From: Parelaphostrongylus tenuis
Taxonomy: Eukaryota > Nematoda > Chromadorea > Rhabditida > Metastrongylidae
Assembly (NCBI GenBank): GCA_019055375.1
Contig: JAHQIW010000902.1
Coordinates: 124,001-188,000 of the forward strand
Reading direction: 5' to 3'
DNA: 64,000 bases
The notes under the pieces were generated by a model. That model saw only the letters and a list, made by a program, of their open reading frames with translations. It made no database searches and was not told the origin of the DNA. Of the stretch, positions 33,555 through 46,600 are shown piece after piece. The position numbers and the translations under genes were made by a program. The stretch's first letter is position 1, and each line of letters begins with the position of its first letter.

Positions 33555-33760
33555 GCATATCTGGCCTTTCCAATGACTCACGGTGGTATGCCGTCTATCG
33601 AGTAAGTTATAATTATCCATCTGAACAAGCCTGGTACCAATTTACCGTCTCCGAAGAGATGGATGGCTCAATAAACCATAAGCGCGAGATCGAGCCATCG
33701 ACCTTGTGTACGACATAGAGCACCTCTCTAACCACTGCGCTTCATGCGCTTCATGAAACT
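33555..33760 (-). repeat. SINE-D candidate (tRNA-like)
   Basis: Minus strand: AGCGCAGTGGTTAGAGAGGT (box A GGCGCAGTGG-like), GGTCGATGGCTCGATCTCGC (box-B-like GGCTCGATCTC), then ATTGAGCCATCCATCTCTTC and a unique-looking 3' part. Only one copy was seen here, so a decayed tRNA pseudogene is possible. Confidence 0.4.
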
Positions 33761-34584
33761 GTATTAATTACCATTAGATGGTATTGTTTTAACAAGTGTT
33801 GATTGAAAAACGCAATGAGGCTACGAGGTGCAAGAATGTAGTTTGAAAAGTTCCCCGTGAAATCTATAACCTATGTACGCAGCGTACCACATAGTATTTA
33901 GTAAGTGCATGCCTTTGTTAGTTCAACTTACATCTTTGTGAGGTTGTCGGCACTTTGATTATTATCTGTTTTTGATTAATTCGCTGCCGCAAGATATGAG
34001 CTTGACAAAATCTTGTAATCAATTATCAAACTGACCTGTAATGGAAAATTACAATAGAATATGTAGTTAAATTTCTTCTCATTTACTAACTTTCCAAACT
34101 TTCATAGACATTCCATTTGAACGCGTGCATAATAAGAAAAAATCATTACACTGGGATGACAAAATCAAAAAAATTAATCACGGAGCTCATCGCCACGAGA
34201 GCGAAAATTGACTGATAAAAAGCTGTGGAAGCTCTGCCTCCACGAGACGAGATCGAGTTGGCGTATGAACATGAAGAAGAGGAACAAGAAAAAGAAGAGC
34301 TCATCGAGAACACAGCACGCTAACAAGGTAACATAGAAACGAGAAAGAAACAGAAGAGAGCTTTATAGTATAGAAACCCGTGTCGAAGGATAAATTATAC
34401 AGAACATCCCCGAATTGGAAAATTTGATGATAGGGGACATCAACGTATATGTATATATATGCATTAGAAATCATGTCTTCGAATAAAATTATATTCAAAA
34501 ATGTGGTGTCAGTATGTAGGAGAATACAAACAGAGCAAAAATAGCAACAATTTCTCTTAAAGAGCAAGAAGTGCCGATAGGGGC

Positions 34585-34698
34585 TCAGGAGTTTTGTTGA
34601 TCATCCTGGGTGGACTCATCGCTCTCATGCTCACCCGCGCCATCGCCTTTGCTCTCCTTTTTGTGCTTCATTCTCCTGTTTTGGAACCAGATTTTTAC
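34585..34698 (-). CDS. mab-5: mab-5 exon 4 (recognition helix and C-terminus)
   Basis: 114 bp, acceptor TTTTTTCAG. It starts at homeodomain Val45 with [15 protein letters not shown], followed by a 22-residue Gly/Asp/Glu/Ser-rich tail and TGA at 34585-34587. The recognition helix carries Q50 and N51, typical of Antp-class DNA binding. Confidence 0.95.
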   Translation of the reverse strand, partial: VKIWFQNRRMKHKKESKGDGAGEHESDESTQDDQQNS

Positions 34699-37600
34699 CT
34701 GAAAAAATTCACTATTTGAAATATCAAAAAACTTGTGGTCCAAAGTCTAGAGTAAATGAGCAAGGGAGCTCATCAACCACGCGGTGGTGCTGGGCTTCAT
34801 TTTTCTCCACAGAGAGTAAACTGCCTTTCACCGATAAGGAAAGAGCACATCGTAGCTTTTGTGATTAATGATAATGGGATTAGTAGAAGATTTTGTACAT
34901 CTCATTTTTTTACAACGAAGGAGTGACCAAATAAAATTACACTGAATGTGATGCTATTTAAACACTGATATGTCGATCTTGTGTACACTATTCCAGTAGA
35001 TGTATCAAAGAGATCAATCGTTATTGAGTAGATTTCCACATCATTTACTTACTCTAAAACTTCTATTCGCCTCGTACCACTCGAAGCATAGCCATAGACT
35101 AAGTGACGATGGTACGTTTTCGGGTTACTACTGTTTTCAACGACAGCTTCTTCATTATCTATTGCTTGCCAACAACTACTCAATAGTGTCATCTATTATA
35201 ACATTCGAAATATTCTTCATCTATAAAAGTCATCAAAGTAAACTAGAATTTTGATATCTTTATATTAGGGACTAATTTCCCGTTCTTTATATTCACATGA
35301 TGGTCGGTAACCAAGAAGCTAGTGATGCTCGACGCGGGGTTGATACCTCACCTCCGACATTTTTTGACAATCAATAATGAAGGCCAATGGTACCCCCAGG
35401 CTGGCTATCCTCGGAATCGCAAGAAGGTCTACCTGTCAAATATTCTACGAAGTTCATGATGAAGACAAATTCTCAATCGAGTGATGAACGCGAGGAGACG
35501 AGCTGAATATTAGCAGTACTGATATCCACAAAGTGAAATTGAAACTGTGATAGGGATGGAATAAAGTGATAAAGTGTGGTTTACACATGGCTTGACACCA
35601 CTTATCATGCGGATCTCAGCATACTGCTTCCATTGTGCTCGTTGTTTCTCATTCATCGTCTACGAATGTCTTCATATTCATGCATGTAAATGCGAATTTC
35701 ATAAATTGAATACTGACCGAACTGAGTTTCTCTGGAATTTTAGGGTGGGGATGTTGGAAATTTTCCGTGTCCTTACCACACACACTGATCAACCTCTGTG
35801 AATGAAAGAAAGGTAAGCTCTCCAAACAGGTCGGGCACCAGTTTGCTGACTTTGGGGGAATATAAGCCGTCGTTGCTTCAAAACAGGTAAACGCTCTGAG
35901 AATAGTGTGTGACATTTCCATCAATACGGTACTAGCAAACCATAATTACACCATAATGTTGAATAGATTTATAACAGTTGCAGTATTTCTGGAAGACCGC
36001 TTCTTTACCACGAATTAGATTAGGAAATCTTATTAGCTAGTTATGGACTAACAACAGTCTTGCAAAAAAGGGGACCGACGAGTGAGGCCCGGATAAAACA
36101 TCCGAGCGGTGTACTATTTCATCGGATTCGACTTGATGCGATAACGAAAACCCCACATCGCAAGGAAGAAGGACTGCAAACAACCAGCTCGAATTAATTT
36201 GAGCCTGAAAAACACAAAGAAGCCGAAATGTTTTATTTTCTAGAGCGATTCGCAAAACTTTTTCCATTCGTTTGTTTCTTCGCATTCATCGTCCACGAGG
36301 ATCTACGAATACTTTGCGTGTTGCTTCGGCTGTTGCTTGAGAGTTTCGCATTCTTTATGAATGTCGTAGAATGTTGGTTTAGTCAATACCTCCAAAATTC
36401 CTGACTGAGCTAAGGCATTCTGACATTACAGATGAGCTCTGGGAAAGAGAGTTGAACCAACAATGGCCTGCCTAAGAACTGCATCACCAACTACCCCGTT
36501 ATCTCCTCATTCCAAAACGCTAGCCGATCAAAACTCTTTCGTATCTCTGCATTGGCTCAGTAGTTTATAAAGGAATGGCGATTGCATGATTAAAATAAGA
36601 TTTTTCACAAGCAATTAAAGGGACATCGATGCTTGAATGTCCAAGGGTGCTTCCCAATTCCAGAAACAATTGGCAGTGACCGAATCAATATATTTGTTTG
36701 CGACCACACAGTGCATCACACTTTAAGAAATGTCTTGTCCATGCGGGAAATCGAAATTGTGACGAAGAGTGCGAATTGACGGCACCTTTTATCTGCGACT
36801 CATCATCGCCATGGCGTACGGTAGAGTGGGGTGAGCTAGCGTTAGATCAATAGTGACAATGGGAGAAGTGGCTCATTGAGAAGCACATCTGATAAGGATG
36901 GCAGGGTGGCAAGTTGCTCTCAGGTGAGCTTGCAGTGCACTCCAGTTGCCGAGACATTGGTTTGTTACTCGGTTACCAGTCTGTTTTGAATTCAAATTCC
37001 TCATATCCTCACTGCAAGGACTTTGCTCAAATATAGAGAAGGGATTTCCTACCGCATGGCCATGGGTAATCTACATAGCGCAGCTGCAGGCCATAAATAC
37101 AGAGTCAAACGTTGTCCATGAAAGAGTAGATTCCCTCGTTAAACCCATACTCGCATAGATTGAGTTGACAGATATCCTTTTGCACACGAAATTGGGGTAT
37201 GCACTACGTACGCACAAGATATTCTAACATATAAGCATCGTTACACTTGGTAATTGGTAGAGCGCCTCTTAAGCACCGACATAGACAAAAGTCTATAGTG
37301 CCTCAAATCGGATTTACTTTGGAATATTTGAGGAGCCCTCCAGTTTACGTAGTTTATGACGTATCCCGCCGAAAACTACTCAGGCTATCAACAAATATCA
37401 TGCTGGAAGAAAAGTATAGACATTAAGGGAAGATGAATATACCTCCTTGCTAAGATTTTGCAAAATTTCTTGGAAGAGATCCTCGCACTTACATAAAGGA
37501 ACGACGAATTTCTTCGTAATTACTCAAGTCACTCAATAGATGGGGAATTGTCCTTTTGAATTTATTTCCTACTAAAGACATCTGTAACTACCTCAACAAA

Positions 37601-40600
37601 GTGCTATTTTGGGTCATATTTTCACTCGACTATGAGGTTTCAAACATAAGCACAGATTCCATTTCATGCTATAGGTAACCGCACCTGTCTTTCAGTTAGT
37701 TGCAGACTTTCTGAGATTTCTTGTCGTCGTTTCCTTGTCAAATATTTGTTATAGTGAAATTCCTTTTCCAATTCCAATGTTTGATTACGCGAGTAGGTTT
37801 GCCGTGTTCGCTTCGATTCACCCGATTTTGAACCTATACAAGAACACGGATCAGTTTTGATATCAACGAATTTCTAAATTGGATATTTACAAACTGAAGT
37901 CTAAAAGTAAGAAATCGTTCCACGAAAAAAGTGATGAAGGTCGCTGCTAAAAAAGTTTTCGAGCTAATTGCTTATGAAGACCGAATCGGAAGAAAATCTT
38001 TTGATAGCAAAAGTAGCTATACAGAAAGAAAAGTAAATGGCTTTTGATTGACTGACTTTTGAGGAAAGTGCGTAAGTAAAGAGGTAATAGGAAATGATTC
38101 TTGACAAATTTTAAAATCACGTAAATCAAATATATGACCATAACATTGTTGAGATAGAAGCAAAAGTTGAAGCTGCAGTTGTGGGCTTCGAATCCACGAT
38201 TATTCATGAGACCTACTAGGTTGAAAGATGGGCCGAAAGAAAGACAAATCAAGAGCCTTGATTGGTAAAGTGGACACCGCGTAATCCCTTGGAAAGAGTA
38301 ATCGTGGTTAAAACTCACCTGAAATCGACAGTATTGCACATTGACGCTCCCATGAGAAAATAAGCAAGTAGTCAAAGGTACATCATTATGCAACTTTGGA
38401 CATAGCTAAATAGCAGCGATAGGGATATACAGAAAAAGTGTGGTGGCAAAGCGGTGGCCTCGATGGTGTAGTAGTGGCACACGCCTCGGTATGAGTGAAA
38501 CGCGAGTTTCCGTCTAAGTTTGGATTTTTGCTTACCACTCAATCTCTTAGGGTGTTTGAGGCATCAGAACACCGTGATTAAGCAAAGCAAAAAAGCAAGG
38601 TAAAAACAGAAGGATCCTCAAGAATAATTTTTTTTTGGCTAATTATGGAAGAATAGTGCGACGATTCAGCATGCGCCCCGGATAAAGTGAAACTTGGATT
38701 TGAATCACAGCTGACGCAATTGTTTTGCACATCACTACTTATCATTGGGTATATTAGGGAAGATTTGGTAAAATCACTAGTGGCCATTTCAGTGCAGTTC
38801 GAATGGGGCGGTTTGAACGCACACGACGACGATGGCGGCTACAGTAGCCCAGGCAGCAGTCAGGTGGTGGGTCACGCAGCGCAACGAGCGCTTCGCGGCG
38901 CCTTTCATGTGCGAATTCGGATCTGTTTCGAGATTGATGATGGTCGACGTCGTTGCCACCATCACGTCGAACAGCGCTTGCTACCCTTACGTCGACCGAA
39001 ACAAGACAAAGGCGACGTTCCCAGTGGGTACATGTGCGGTTTTAGGTGGATGAAAACTTTCCGCAAAAGAAATTTCTCCTCATTTTGTACTCACGAAAAA
39101 CTGCAAAGAAGTTGAGAACAAGTGTCCAGTTTGTGCGCACATATGGCAATAGAGCAAAGCTTACTGGCAATATTGCAATGTATAAGGAATTAAGCCAAAT
39201 GAAGCTCTCAGGCTCTGAAGAAGGAATGAGCTTTCTAATATCTGAGAGGCAAAGCGCCGAGACGTCAGCTTATTGAATAAATCGTAATGTGACAAGTTCA
39301 GATATGGCCTTCAAAGAGAAAACAAAGAATTATTGTTGAGTGAAGCTTAAAAGATCACTTTTGAATGCACGTCATTATCACACAGACATGTATTCACCTT
39401 AGAATCGCCCATTCTACGTAAAATGCTTCAATGTAGGACGGTGATACAGTAACTTAGCTAGACTGTTTTGCTGTAATCACAATCCGGTCTAGGATGATTG
39501 TGAGCTATAAAGTATGAGATAACGATTCATTGGAGATCACTAAGAATTTTGGAAATCTAAGACTTAGGATGATTAGAATAGAGTTTTACCAAGAATATGA
39601 TTATCAATAGTTCGATTGCATTGAGATGAAGCAAATTTATTAAGAGGATGAATGTAATCATAAACATTTGTTCATAAAGCGGGTTACAGTTTGTTCATTG
39701 CGGATCGAAAAAGAACGTGGTGAATCGGGTAATCATTAGTTTTGACATGTTTTTAGCGAAGTATTTCTAGAGATCAATATTAGACGGTTTCGCAATTTCT
39801 GAGCGCTTTCGAAAGTTGAAGAAAAGTTATGGTGAAGCATCTTGTTTTTTCTCTAATAATGCCTAACGTGTTGAAAACAGACTAGTACCAAACTTTCCAA
39901 GGAACGCAATATCCACTTCCTTTTTCAGTGCTAAACATTTTACAACGAAATGCAGTCATGCCGCTGAGTTGTGGTTCTGTTGGAACTTTTATAAAGCTTT
40001 GCTCTACACAGAAATAGCAGATATTGCCGAGGAAAGCCCTATTAGCTCCACTCATTTCACAATGACTGACATCGTTGTGATGAAGATTTGTGGAAGCTTC
40101 AGCAGGATTATCCAGCATTCTAGAAAGGATTAGGCTCGTCTAGAATCACACACGTTAGTGAATGTAGTGAATTCATCGACTTGCAGAGATGCATCAACAC
40201 AAATCCGAACAATTCGTTGATGAAGAGTGTTAGACCGGGAGTGGAGTGAAAAAACAGCTAGAATCCGCACAATGTATTGAACCGGATAATACATCGAAAT
40301 ATAAGTCCAAAGGAAAGGCATGGAGTAGGTTATCATCATTGAACTCAGTGGTCAGTGCATGGAATTCCAGAGACTCCTGCAGTCATTCATGCCAATTTTC
40401 CCTTGAACTTTTGGTCTATCACATTCCTAATCAGTTTTTCCGATAAATTGGTATATCTGACTGACTTCAATCTTCGATTACAGTAATCGTAAGCATTCAC
40501 AGTCGAAGAGACCACAAAATTATGCTCAAGCGCCGCAGTATGGCCTCACGCAGCCATCCGTCTACGATACTGCTGCAAGGTGATTTATGGAAAACAGAAT

Positions 40601-43600
40601 GAAAACCCAATTTGAATCAGACGCTTCTTTGCGCACACATATTGGATGAGACAGACCCATTTTCTGTTCAATTATTCGTCAACTGAACACTAATTTAACA
40701 CTATGATAATTGATCGGAATAAATGGTTGAAGCTGCACTCAAAGGAGAAGTCAAACGATACGATTGGATAGGGAATAAATTCAAAAGATGCTTTGCATTG
40801 TCATCAAAGTTGGAATATAAACTCTTGGCGGGCAGTAATGTTTCGCTGATGGCCTCCGTTCAAGCAATTGATCGAATTCTCCGACGGTTTACGGTACTGC
40901 ACGTTTACAGCATAAATACAAAAAATCGCTGGTTTCTCCATTTCAACTAAGAAGACCAAGTAAGAGATTAAAGTTATAATCTTTAGATATACGATACGCA
41001 AAGCATGATCAATGACGAAAAATAGATATCTGAGCAGAAGCATGGGACATATAACAAGATTTTACTACTTTTTATGGTAGCAGAGATGCGATGCAAGCAA
41101 ACACTGTTATATGAATTGCTATGAAGATAGGCTGATAGGCTATGGTGTCATATAATGGCAATCCTTGCTTATTAATGATTCTCAGTGAATAATGATAAAT
41201 ATGACGCACACCGAAATAGTAACATCTATTCGTCAACGAAAAAATTTCATTTCAGTTAAATTTCAGCAGCTGAAGCAGTTGAAAACGCAAGATCAGCCTA
41301 TTGAGTCATATCTACACAGTAGAAATCGTTACGCATAGTGAATGATGGCTGACTTTGGCCGACGAGAATCGACCATCCATAAAAATGTTATCGAAAACCA
41401 ACAAAATGGCATGGGTAGTCACTAACGCGGTGCGGTGTGTGAAGATGGTCAGTCGGATAGACACACATCGGGGGAGCTCGAAGAAATTTATGGAGAGACA
41501 GCGAGACAAGACATCGTAAAACTCGCCCCAACTGCGCCACCACACTGCCTTCTCATTCGCTCCCATCAATGAACGTAGGAAAATCGCGTTTTCCATCGTT
41601 GAAAGTACCCTCATTAACCACCATATTCAAGTGACACCATTGAATTGAATTGACATGCACGTATCACTTTGATATCGTTGCTATTATCTTGTACTCAAGT
41701 GGTGAAATGAGTACAGCTTATGCAAACTTTTTCTCACAACACAAGGATTCATTATCTATACTTATTTGCTGATAATTTGATTTATTCAAACGGTGCTATC
41801 ATTTCTATGTAGCAAAATTATAATAGCTTCTTGTATTTTATAATAAAATCCGTTCGATTTTTATGGCAATGATCACCTCTGGAAAAATAATCCCACCCAA
41901 ACATCATCTTTATCACACTACTTACCAGCCTGAAGGAGAAGGCAATAAAGCACAAAGGTATGAAGCGTATGCTCGAGAACATCCATTCCGAAAGCCTATG
42001 GTAAAGTTTGCTTATACCGAAAACTATTGGCACATGTTGTGTTATCTGGAGTCGTCTGTAGCTTGGTTGCGCTTTAGTTCGCGTGTGACCATTTGATAAC
42101 CGAAATATATACGTAATTTCACGATTACCCCACCTCCCCCCCCCCCCTCCCCCCCTACTCCTTCCATAATAGACCATCATTACCTGGAACACCAATTGTT
42201 ACCATTTAGACTGCTCTTTAATGATACTGGCTCTAACATTTGATACCATTAGAGGTTTATCTCCGAACTCAGTGCACAACCTAAGTGCACATGAAAAAAT
42301 TCCAGCGATACACTTTCTATAAACCTCGGTATTTTTTAATGGGTTGGCATTTCTTTTTCTTTGAGAGGTCAAAATTTGTCTCTAACACGATTCATTCCAT
42401 AGTGGCTGATGTTTCAGCAATTTCATCTTTTGCATCTGCAAGATTGATTTAGAAGGGTGAGTCCAAAGCTGACGCCGCAAGAACATACTCTATCATTCGC
42501 GGCCACATATCATCTATTTCAGATTATGGCTATAGTAAAGCACTTATCACCTAACTGCGTTAATTACGTCGATAAAGCCGATGACAGTTACGAAACCGGC
42601 ATACGGTAGTGTAGCAAGTGCATCGCGGTCGTAGGTGTCGTCAACGAACAAATACACAACAGTTGGGAATGGCGAGCAGCAGATGAAAGCGATGCCGCTG
42701 CGCTAATATTTCAAACATTTTGACGGCTTGCACCAGTTGTTTCTCCAACGCAATCGACATGTTTTGTTCCGCCTTTTGCTTATTCAAACATAAAAACGTT
42801 CATTCGTATCATTTACTAAGGACACAAACGCTAATCCACGTTGAATAGGCCTGATATGGCCTATGGAACATCCATAACTGCGAAAAGACAACCCAGTCCT
42901 CGAAAAAGAGGGTTTCAAAACATATTTTTACATGATAAAAAATAGGGTTCAAAAACGAATTTTTAATTGAAGCGTTGGTAGGTGATAGGCTTTTGAACGT
43001 GCGCATGTTATTACGCCATTTTCAGCCTAGAACGCGCGCATGTGTTGTGTGAAAAAATCGTCAACTATTCCAGAATTTCTACGCGCTCTTCTGTTTCAGT
43101 ATCGAAGATCGTAATGTTCGATATTTGCGCGTGCTGCTCGTTCGGAGTAAATTTTCGCCTTGTTCCGTCGTTTCTGTCGTGTACGCTCGTTTTTCGCGAT
43201 TTTTCCGGCATAGGCAGTAATTTGGCTCGTCATCGCTGGGAAAATGTCCGGTTGTCGTGATGATGGTGCTTCTGCATGTTTGCGTGTCGAATGCCTTCAT
43301 AAAAAATCTGTTCAAAAAAGTCTAACTTTGGAGGTATTCGAGAGTGAACGAAAGCAGCAATATCACACGCCGCTGAGCTTCCCGTAGTGATTCTACTGTC
43401 GGAGGGCACAATCTAGAGGTTAGCAGTTATGTCTCCACCAGCTCTATACAATCATTCATCGGCGCTAGTCGATCGAGATCGCTGCGTTGCACCTGAGGGC
43501 GGCAAAAACAACTTGCCCACATAACGCCGTATTGATTTCTGAATCACAATCAACGCCCACGACGGTGTTTGAACCCCCAATATGCCCTTGACGACTTGTT

Positions 43601-46600
43601 CCATACGACTGGGAAGAGGTTTTCGAAAATGCAAGTCATCTGGAGTATCGCACTCAACGGCTCCGTTCACATCGGTTCTCTCGTGCAGGCGCTTTGCTAC
43701 TCACATGACACCCCTGAAAAACTCAGCAAACGTTGGCATTGTCTAAGCCAACCGACGTCAGGTGCCACCCTCTGTCTCTCGGATACTATTGTTCTCATGA
43801 AAATGACTGAAAACGTCCGAATTTTGAACACGCTACTAATTAGCTCGCTTTTGGATTACGCTGTATATAGATGTGGATATTAAAATTCAATCGATTTATT
43901 CACAATCTTATCGATCGTTTATCTATGAACGTGAGCGAAGGAATACTATACAGTCAGCTATCCAAGAGAATTTGTTGACATTATATGATCTTCTCAACTA
44001 GAAGCTACATAGGTGTGAAGCCTTAACAATGTAGGATGCGATTTGTAACTTTTTCTGCAAAAGCCCACAAAGTAATCATTATGTTTGATGTGGCAGGCTG
44101 AGAACAAAAAGGCTGTCGGCGGTTTGCCGTCATCATCACATTAAATGTTGAAATATGTAGCGACGAAAATTAGATTCACTAGATGGTGAACGAGTGCTGA
44201 ATTATGTTCGAAAATTATGTGACAACTAGTTCGTCGAGGTCAGAAACTCATAGGAAAAAAGACAATCGTGCGACCGAATGCACAAATTCCATGTCAACAT
44301 TCAACTGGCACATTTTTGAAAAGCTGAAGCTCAGAATGTTCGAACAATCTTGTAAAATGCACATCTTTCAAAGGAAATCGCAGAGAAAATGCCTCAGATA
44401 GTGGTGTGGTAAATCCGAGAAATCCGTGCGGAAATCTAAGGTCAGGGAAGGATTTTCTCAGTTCTCTTCATTCGACCTAATCCTTACGGCGAGCATAACA
44501 GAACAGTGTAAACATACCGTAAATCAGGATTAGAAGCGCGCGGACAGCTGCAACCAGCTTTTACAACTACTTTCCTGCACAGATTGCTCCATACAGTGTG
44601 TTGCTGACCGGACCTCCACCAGCCATTAAACTTCCACAATGGCCGAGATTCCTTCTAAGGTGTAATGCTTGAGCACTTAGCCAAAAAGGTGTCAATTTCA
44701 GAAGCGTGATCCCTTATCGAAATTAGCGCTGCTTTTATGGCAAGCAGATTTCGACGACGGTGAAGAAAACATGAGTAACTAAGCAAAAAGCACTGTCAGC
44801 TAAATAAATTGCCGACTATTATTAGGCTGGCATTCAGACAAGCTACCGGCTCTAGAAAACAAATCTTAAACAGAACATGAACACACGGTATATTCCGATC
44901 CATTTTGAATAAAAAAAATTTAAGCACGCAGGTTCTAACGTGCCATGAATATGAGTGAAAAAGAAGAGAAGTGTAGTGTGCATTTGCACAATTCGGTTTG
45001 AGAAAAAATTCTTCACGAACGCAGGTTGAAAAGGTGATGAATGAGTGTAGTGAACGCCGAATAAGGAATGACCTGGGCGAAGAATCGACGTTTCGGGGAA
45101 TTTCCTAGATTTCATTGTACAGACTATCAATAACGTTCAGAAAAAAGTGGAAGTTCTAAGCAATTTTTATATTATTCTTGAAAACAAAGTCAGTCAAAGG
45201 AGCGTGGATTTAGAGTAAAGTCGTGTGAACTTCAAAGGAGAACAAAGTATTCGATAAGTGCAACATCTGAAACCTTTTTCAGTTGAAATCTAGCCAATTT
45301 CTACGAGTTTCACTACGCGATTAATGACTCATGTTTTGAGCAATACTTTTAATAATCACTGGGAAAGTTATGAGTCATGACGGAGAGTTATGACACCTTT
45401 TTGAAGGATTGACAAAGTGTAGGACCTAAAGAACATGCACCTCGCAAAATCACCAAATGTGTATTACACTAATTTATTTACCCTGCCGGTCATGATTAGA
45501 TGAGGATTTAGATTGTGTTCAATTTATGCTTTTTTACCAAAATATTCTATACTCGCATATGAATAAAACTGCTATCTTTGTAGAGGCGACAAAAAAGATC
45601 ACGCGAATTTTCTGAATTAAACCAAATGGGGATTCACCGTGTAATCTTATTCCAGTGTTAATTAGTTTCGCTTTTGACTACTCTACACCATAGGCGGTGA
45701 GTTCCTGAAATTGAGTATGTCCCCTACCATAGTAGAAGTGTACGGATTACTGAACGTTTATGACAAAATTCGCTATATAAGCACCTTCACTGGTATAAAA
45801 AATGTCCCTAGACCACAAAGGAAAACTACTGATACAGAGTAAAAGTTAAAAAGTGATCTGGGAACGGTTCCCGATGTGTTCGCCTGTAATTGGGTTATAG
45901 TCTGGGAGGTATTCGTTACAACGACACGCGCTAGCGATTCATATCGTGTGCAGGAGTGTGATCATTACGAATGATTGCCGATATGTTCAAAGTGGGTGGG
46001 AAACTTTCCGTAGAAGAACTCACCTCTAAAGGGGTTTAACTTAGAGAGGAATAAGCACTTAGGAGCTGGGCGTCAAACACGCTACGAATTAGTGTCGCCA
46101 GCAATCTGTTTGCGTTAAACTGCCGCTATCAATCGAGCGAATCAACCATAAAACGTTATTCTGTGCCCATTAAGATTAGGAATTCTCATAAGGTATAGTG
46201 CATGGTATACTCTATAAGGTTTACTCTATAACGAAATCCCCTCGAGTGATTAGATTTCCTGAAATACAAGAAGGAATCTACTCAAATAATAAGATTGAAA
46301 AGATTATTAGTTAAAGTAATGAATGAGATAAAAACATGAAAAGTGAATACAAGCAGAACGGTCTTATACTCACCGCTCATCTTCATCCATGGAAATACTG
46401 GCTGAGCAAGATGAACGGAACGTTCTGGAAACGAAGCTGAACTCGCCTGTAGAGCGTTATAGCCGGAAAAGCTTGAAAAGGAAAATATAAATCAGAGAAT
46501 CACGAATGAGCGAAAAAAGTGGAATATTTGAATTGATATTCGGCAGCGAAGGAGGTCTATCAATTTTCTTGTCGCATTATTGATTTGCAATAAACCCAAG

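Larger units (their letters stand above)
31191..34584. other. mab-5 3' flank, gene-poor
   Basis: Apart from the ORF at 31779-32009 and the SINE-D candidate, nothing is recognisable. The first few hundred bases left of 34585 presumably include the mab-5 3' UTR; a purine-rich GAAGAAGAGGAACAAGAAAA stretch lies at 34270-34300. Confidence 0.5.
34699..37684 (-). other. mab-5 intron 3 (splits the homeobox)
   Basis: A 2986-bp intron between homeodomain codons 44 and 45. It holds two degenerate SINE-A copies in opposite orientation (about 35300-35475 and 36335-36485) and a weak tRNA-like scrap near 37250 (TTGGTAGAGCGC). The remaining ORFs look like chance. Confidence 0.85.
37834..46373 (-). other. 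mab-5 intron 2 (8.5 kb)
   Basis: A large intron between the hexapeptide exon and the homeobox. Contents include a SINE-B head at about 38455-38580, a SINE-C copy at about 38640-38765, a GC-rich exon-like ORF on the opposite strand (38832-39053), a poly-C tract near 42128-42157, a GC-richer stretch at 43020-43320 and an unrecognised same-strand ORF (43452-43700). Long introns at this position may carry Hox enhancers; that is inference. Confidence 0.85.

Noticed and set aside
36061..36130. tRNA-like sequence (GGCCCGGATAAAACATCCGAG)
   Set aside because: No box A/B pair at proper spacing and no second copy seen.
41312..41614. 100-codon minus-strand ORF in the mab-5 intron
   Set aside because: No domain, no splice context, and both strands are open.
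43079..43315. Minus-strand ORF with EPNYCLCRK, reminiscent of a PHD finger start
   Set aside because: The remaining Cys/His ligands of a PHD finger are absent; likely chance.
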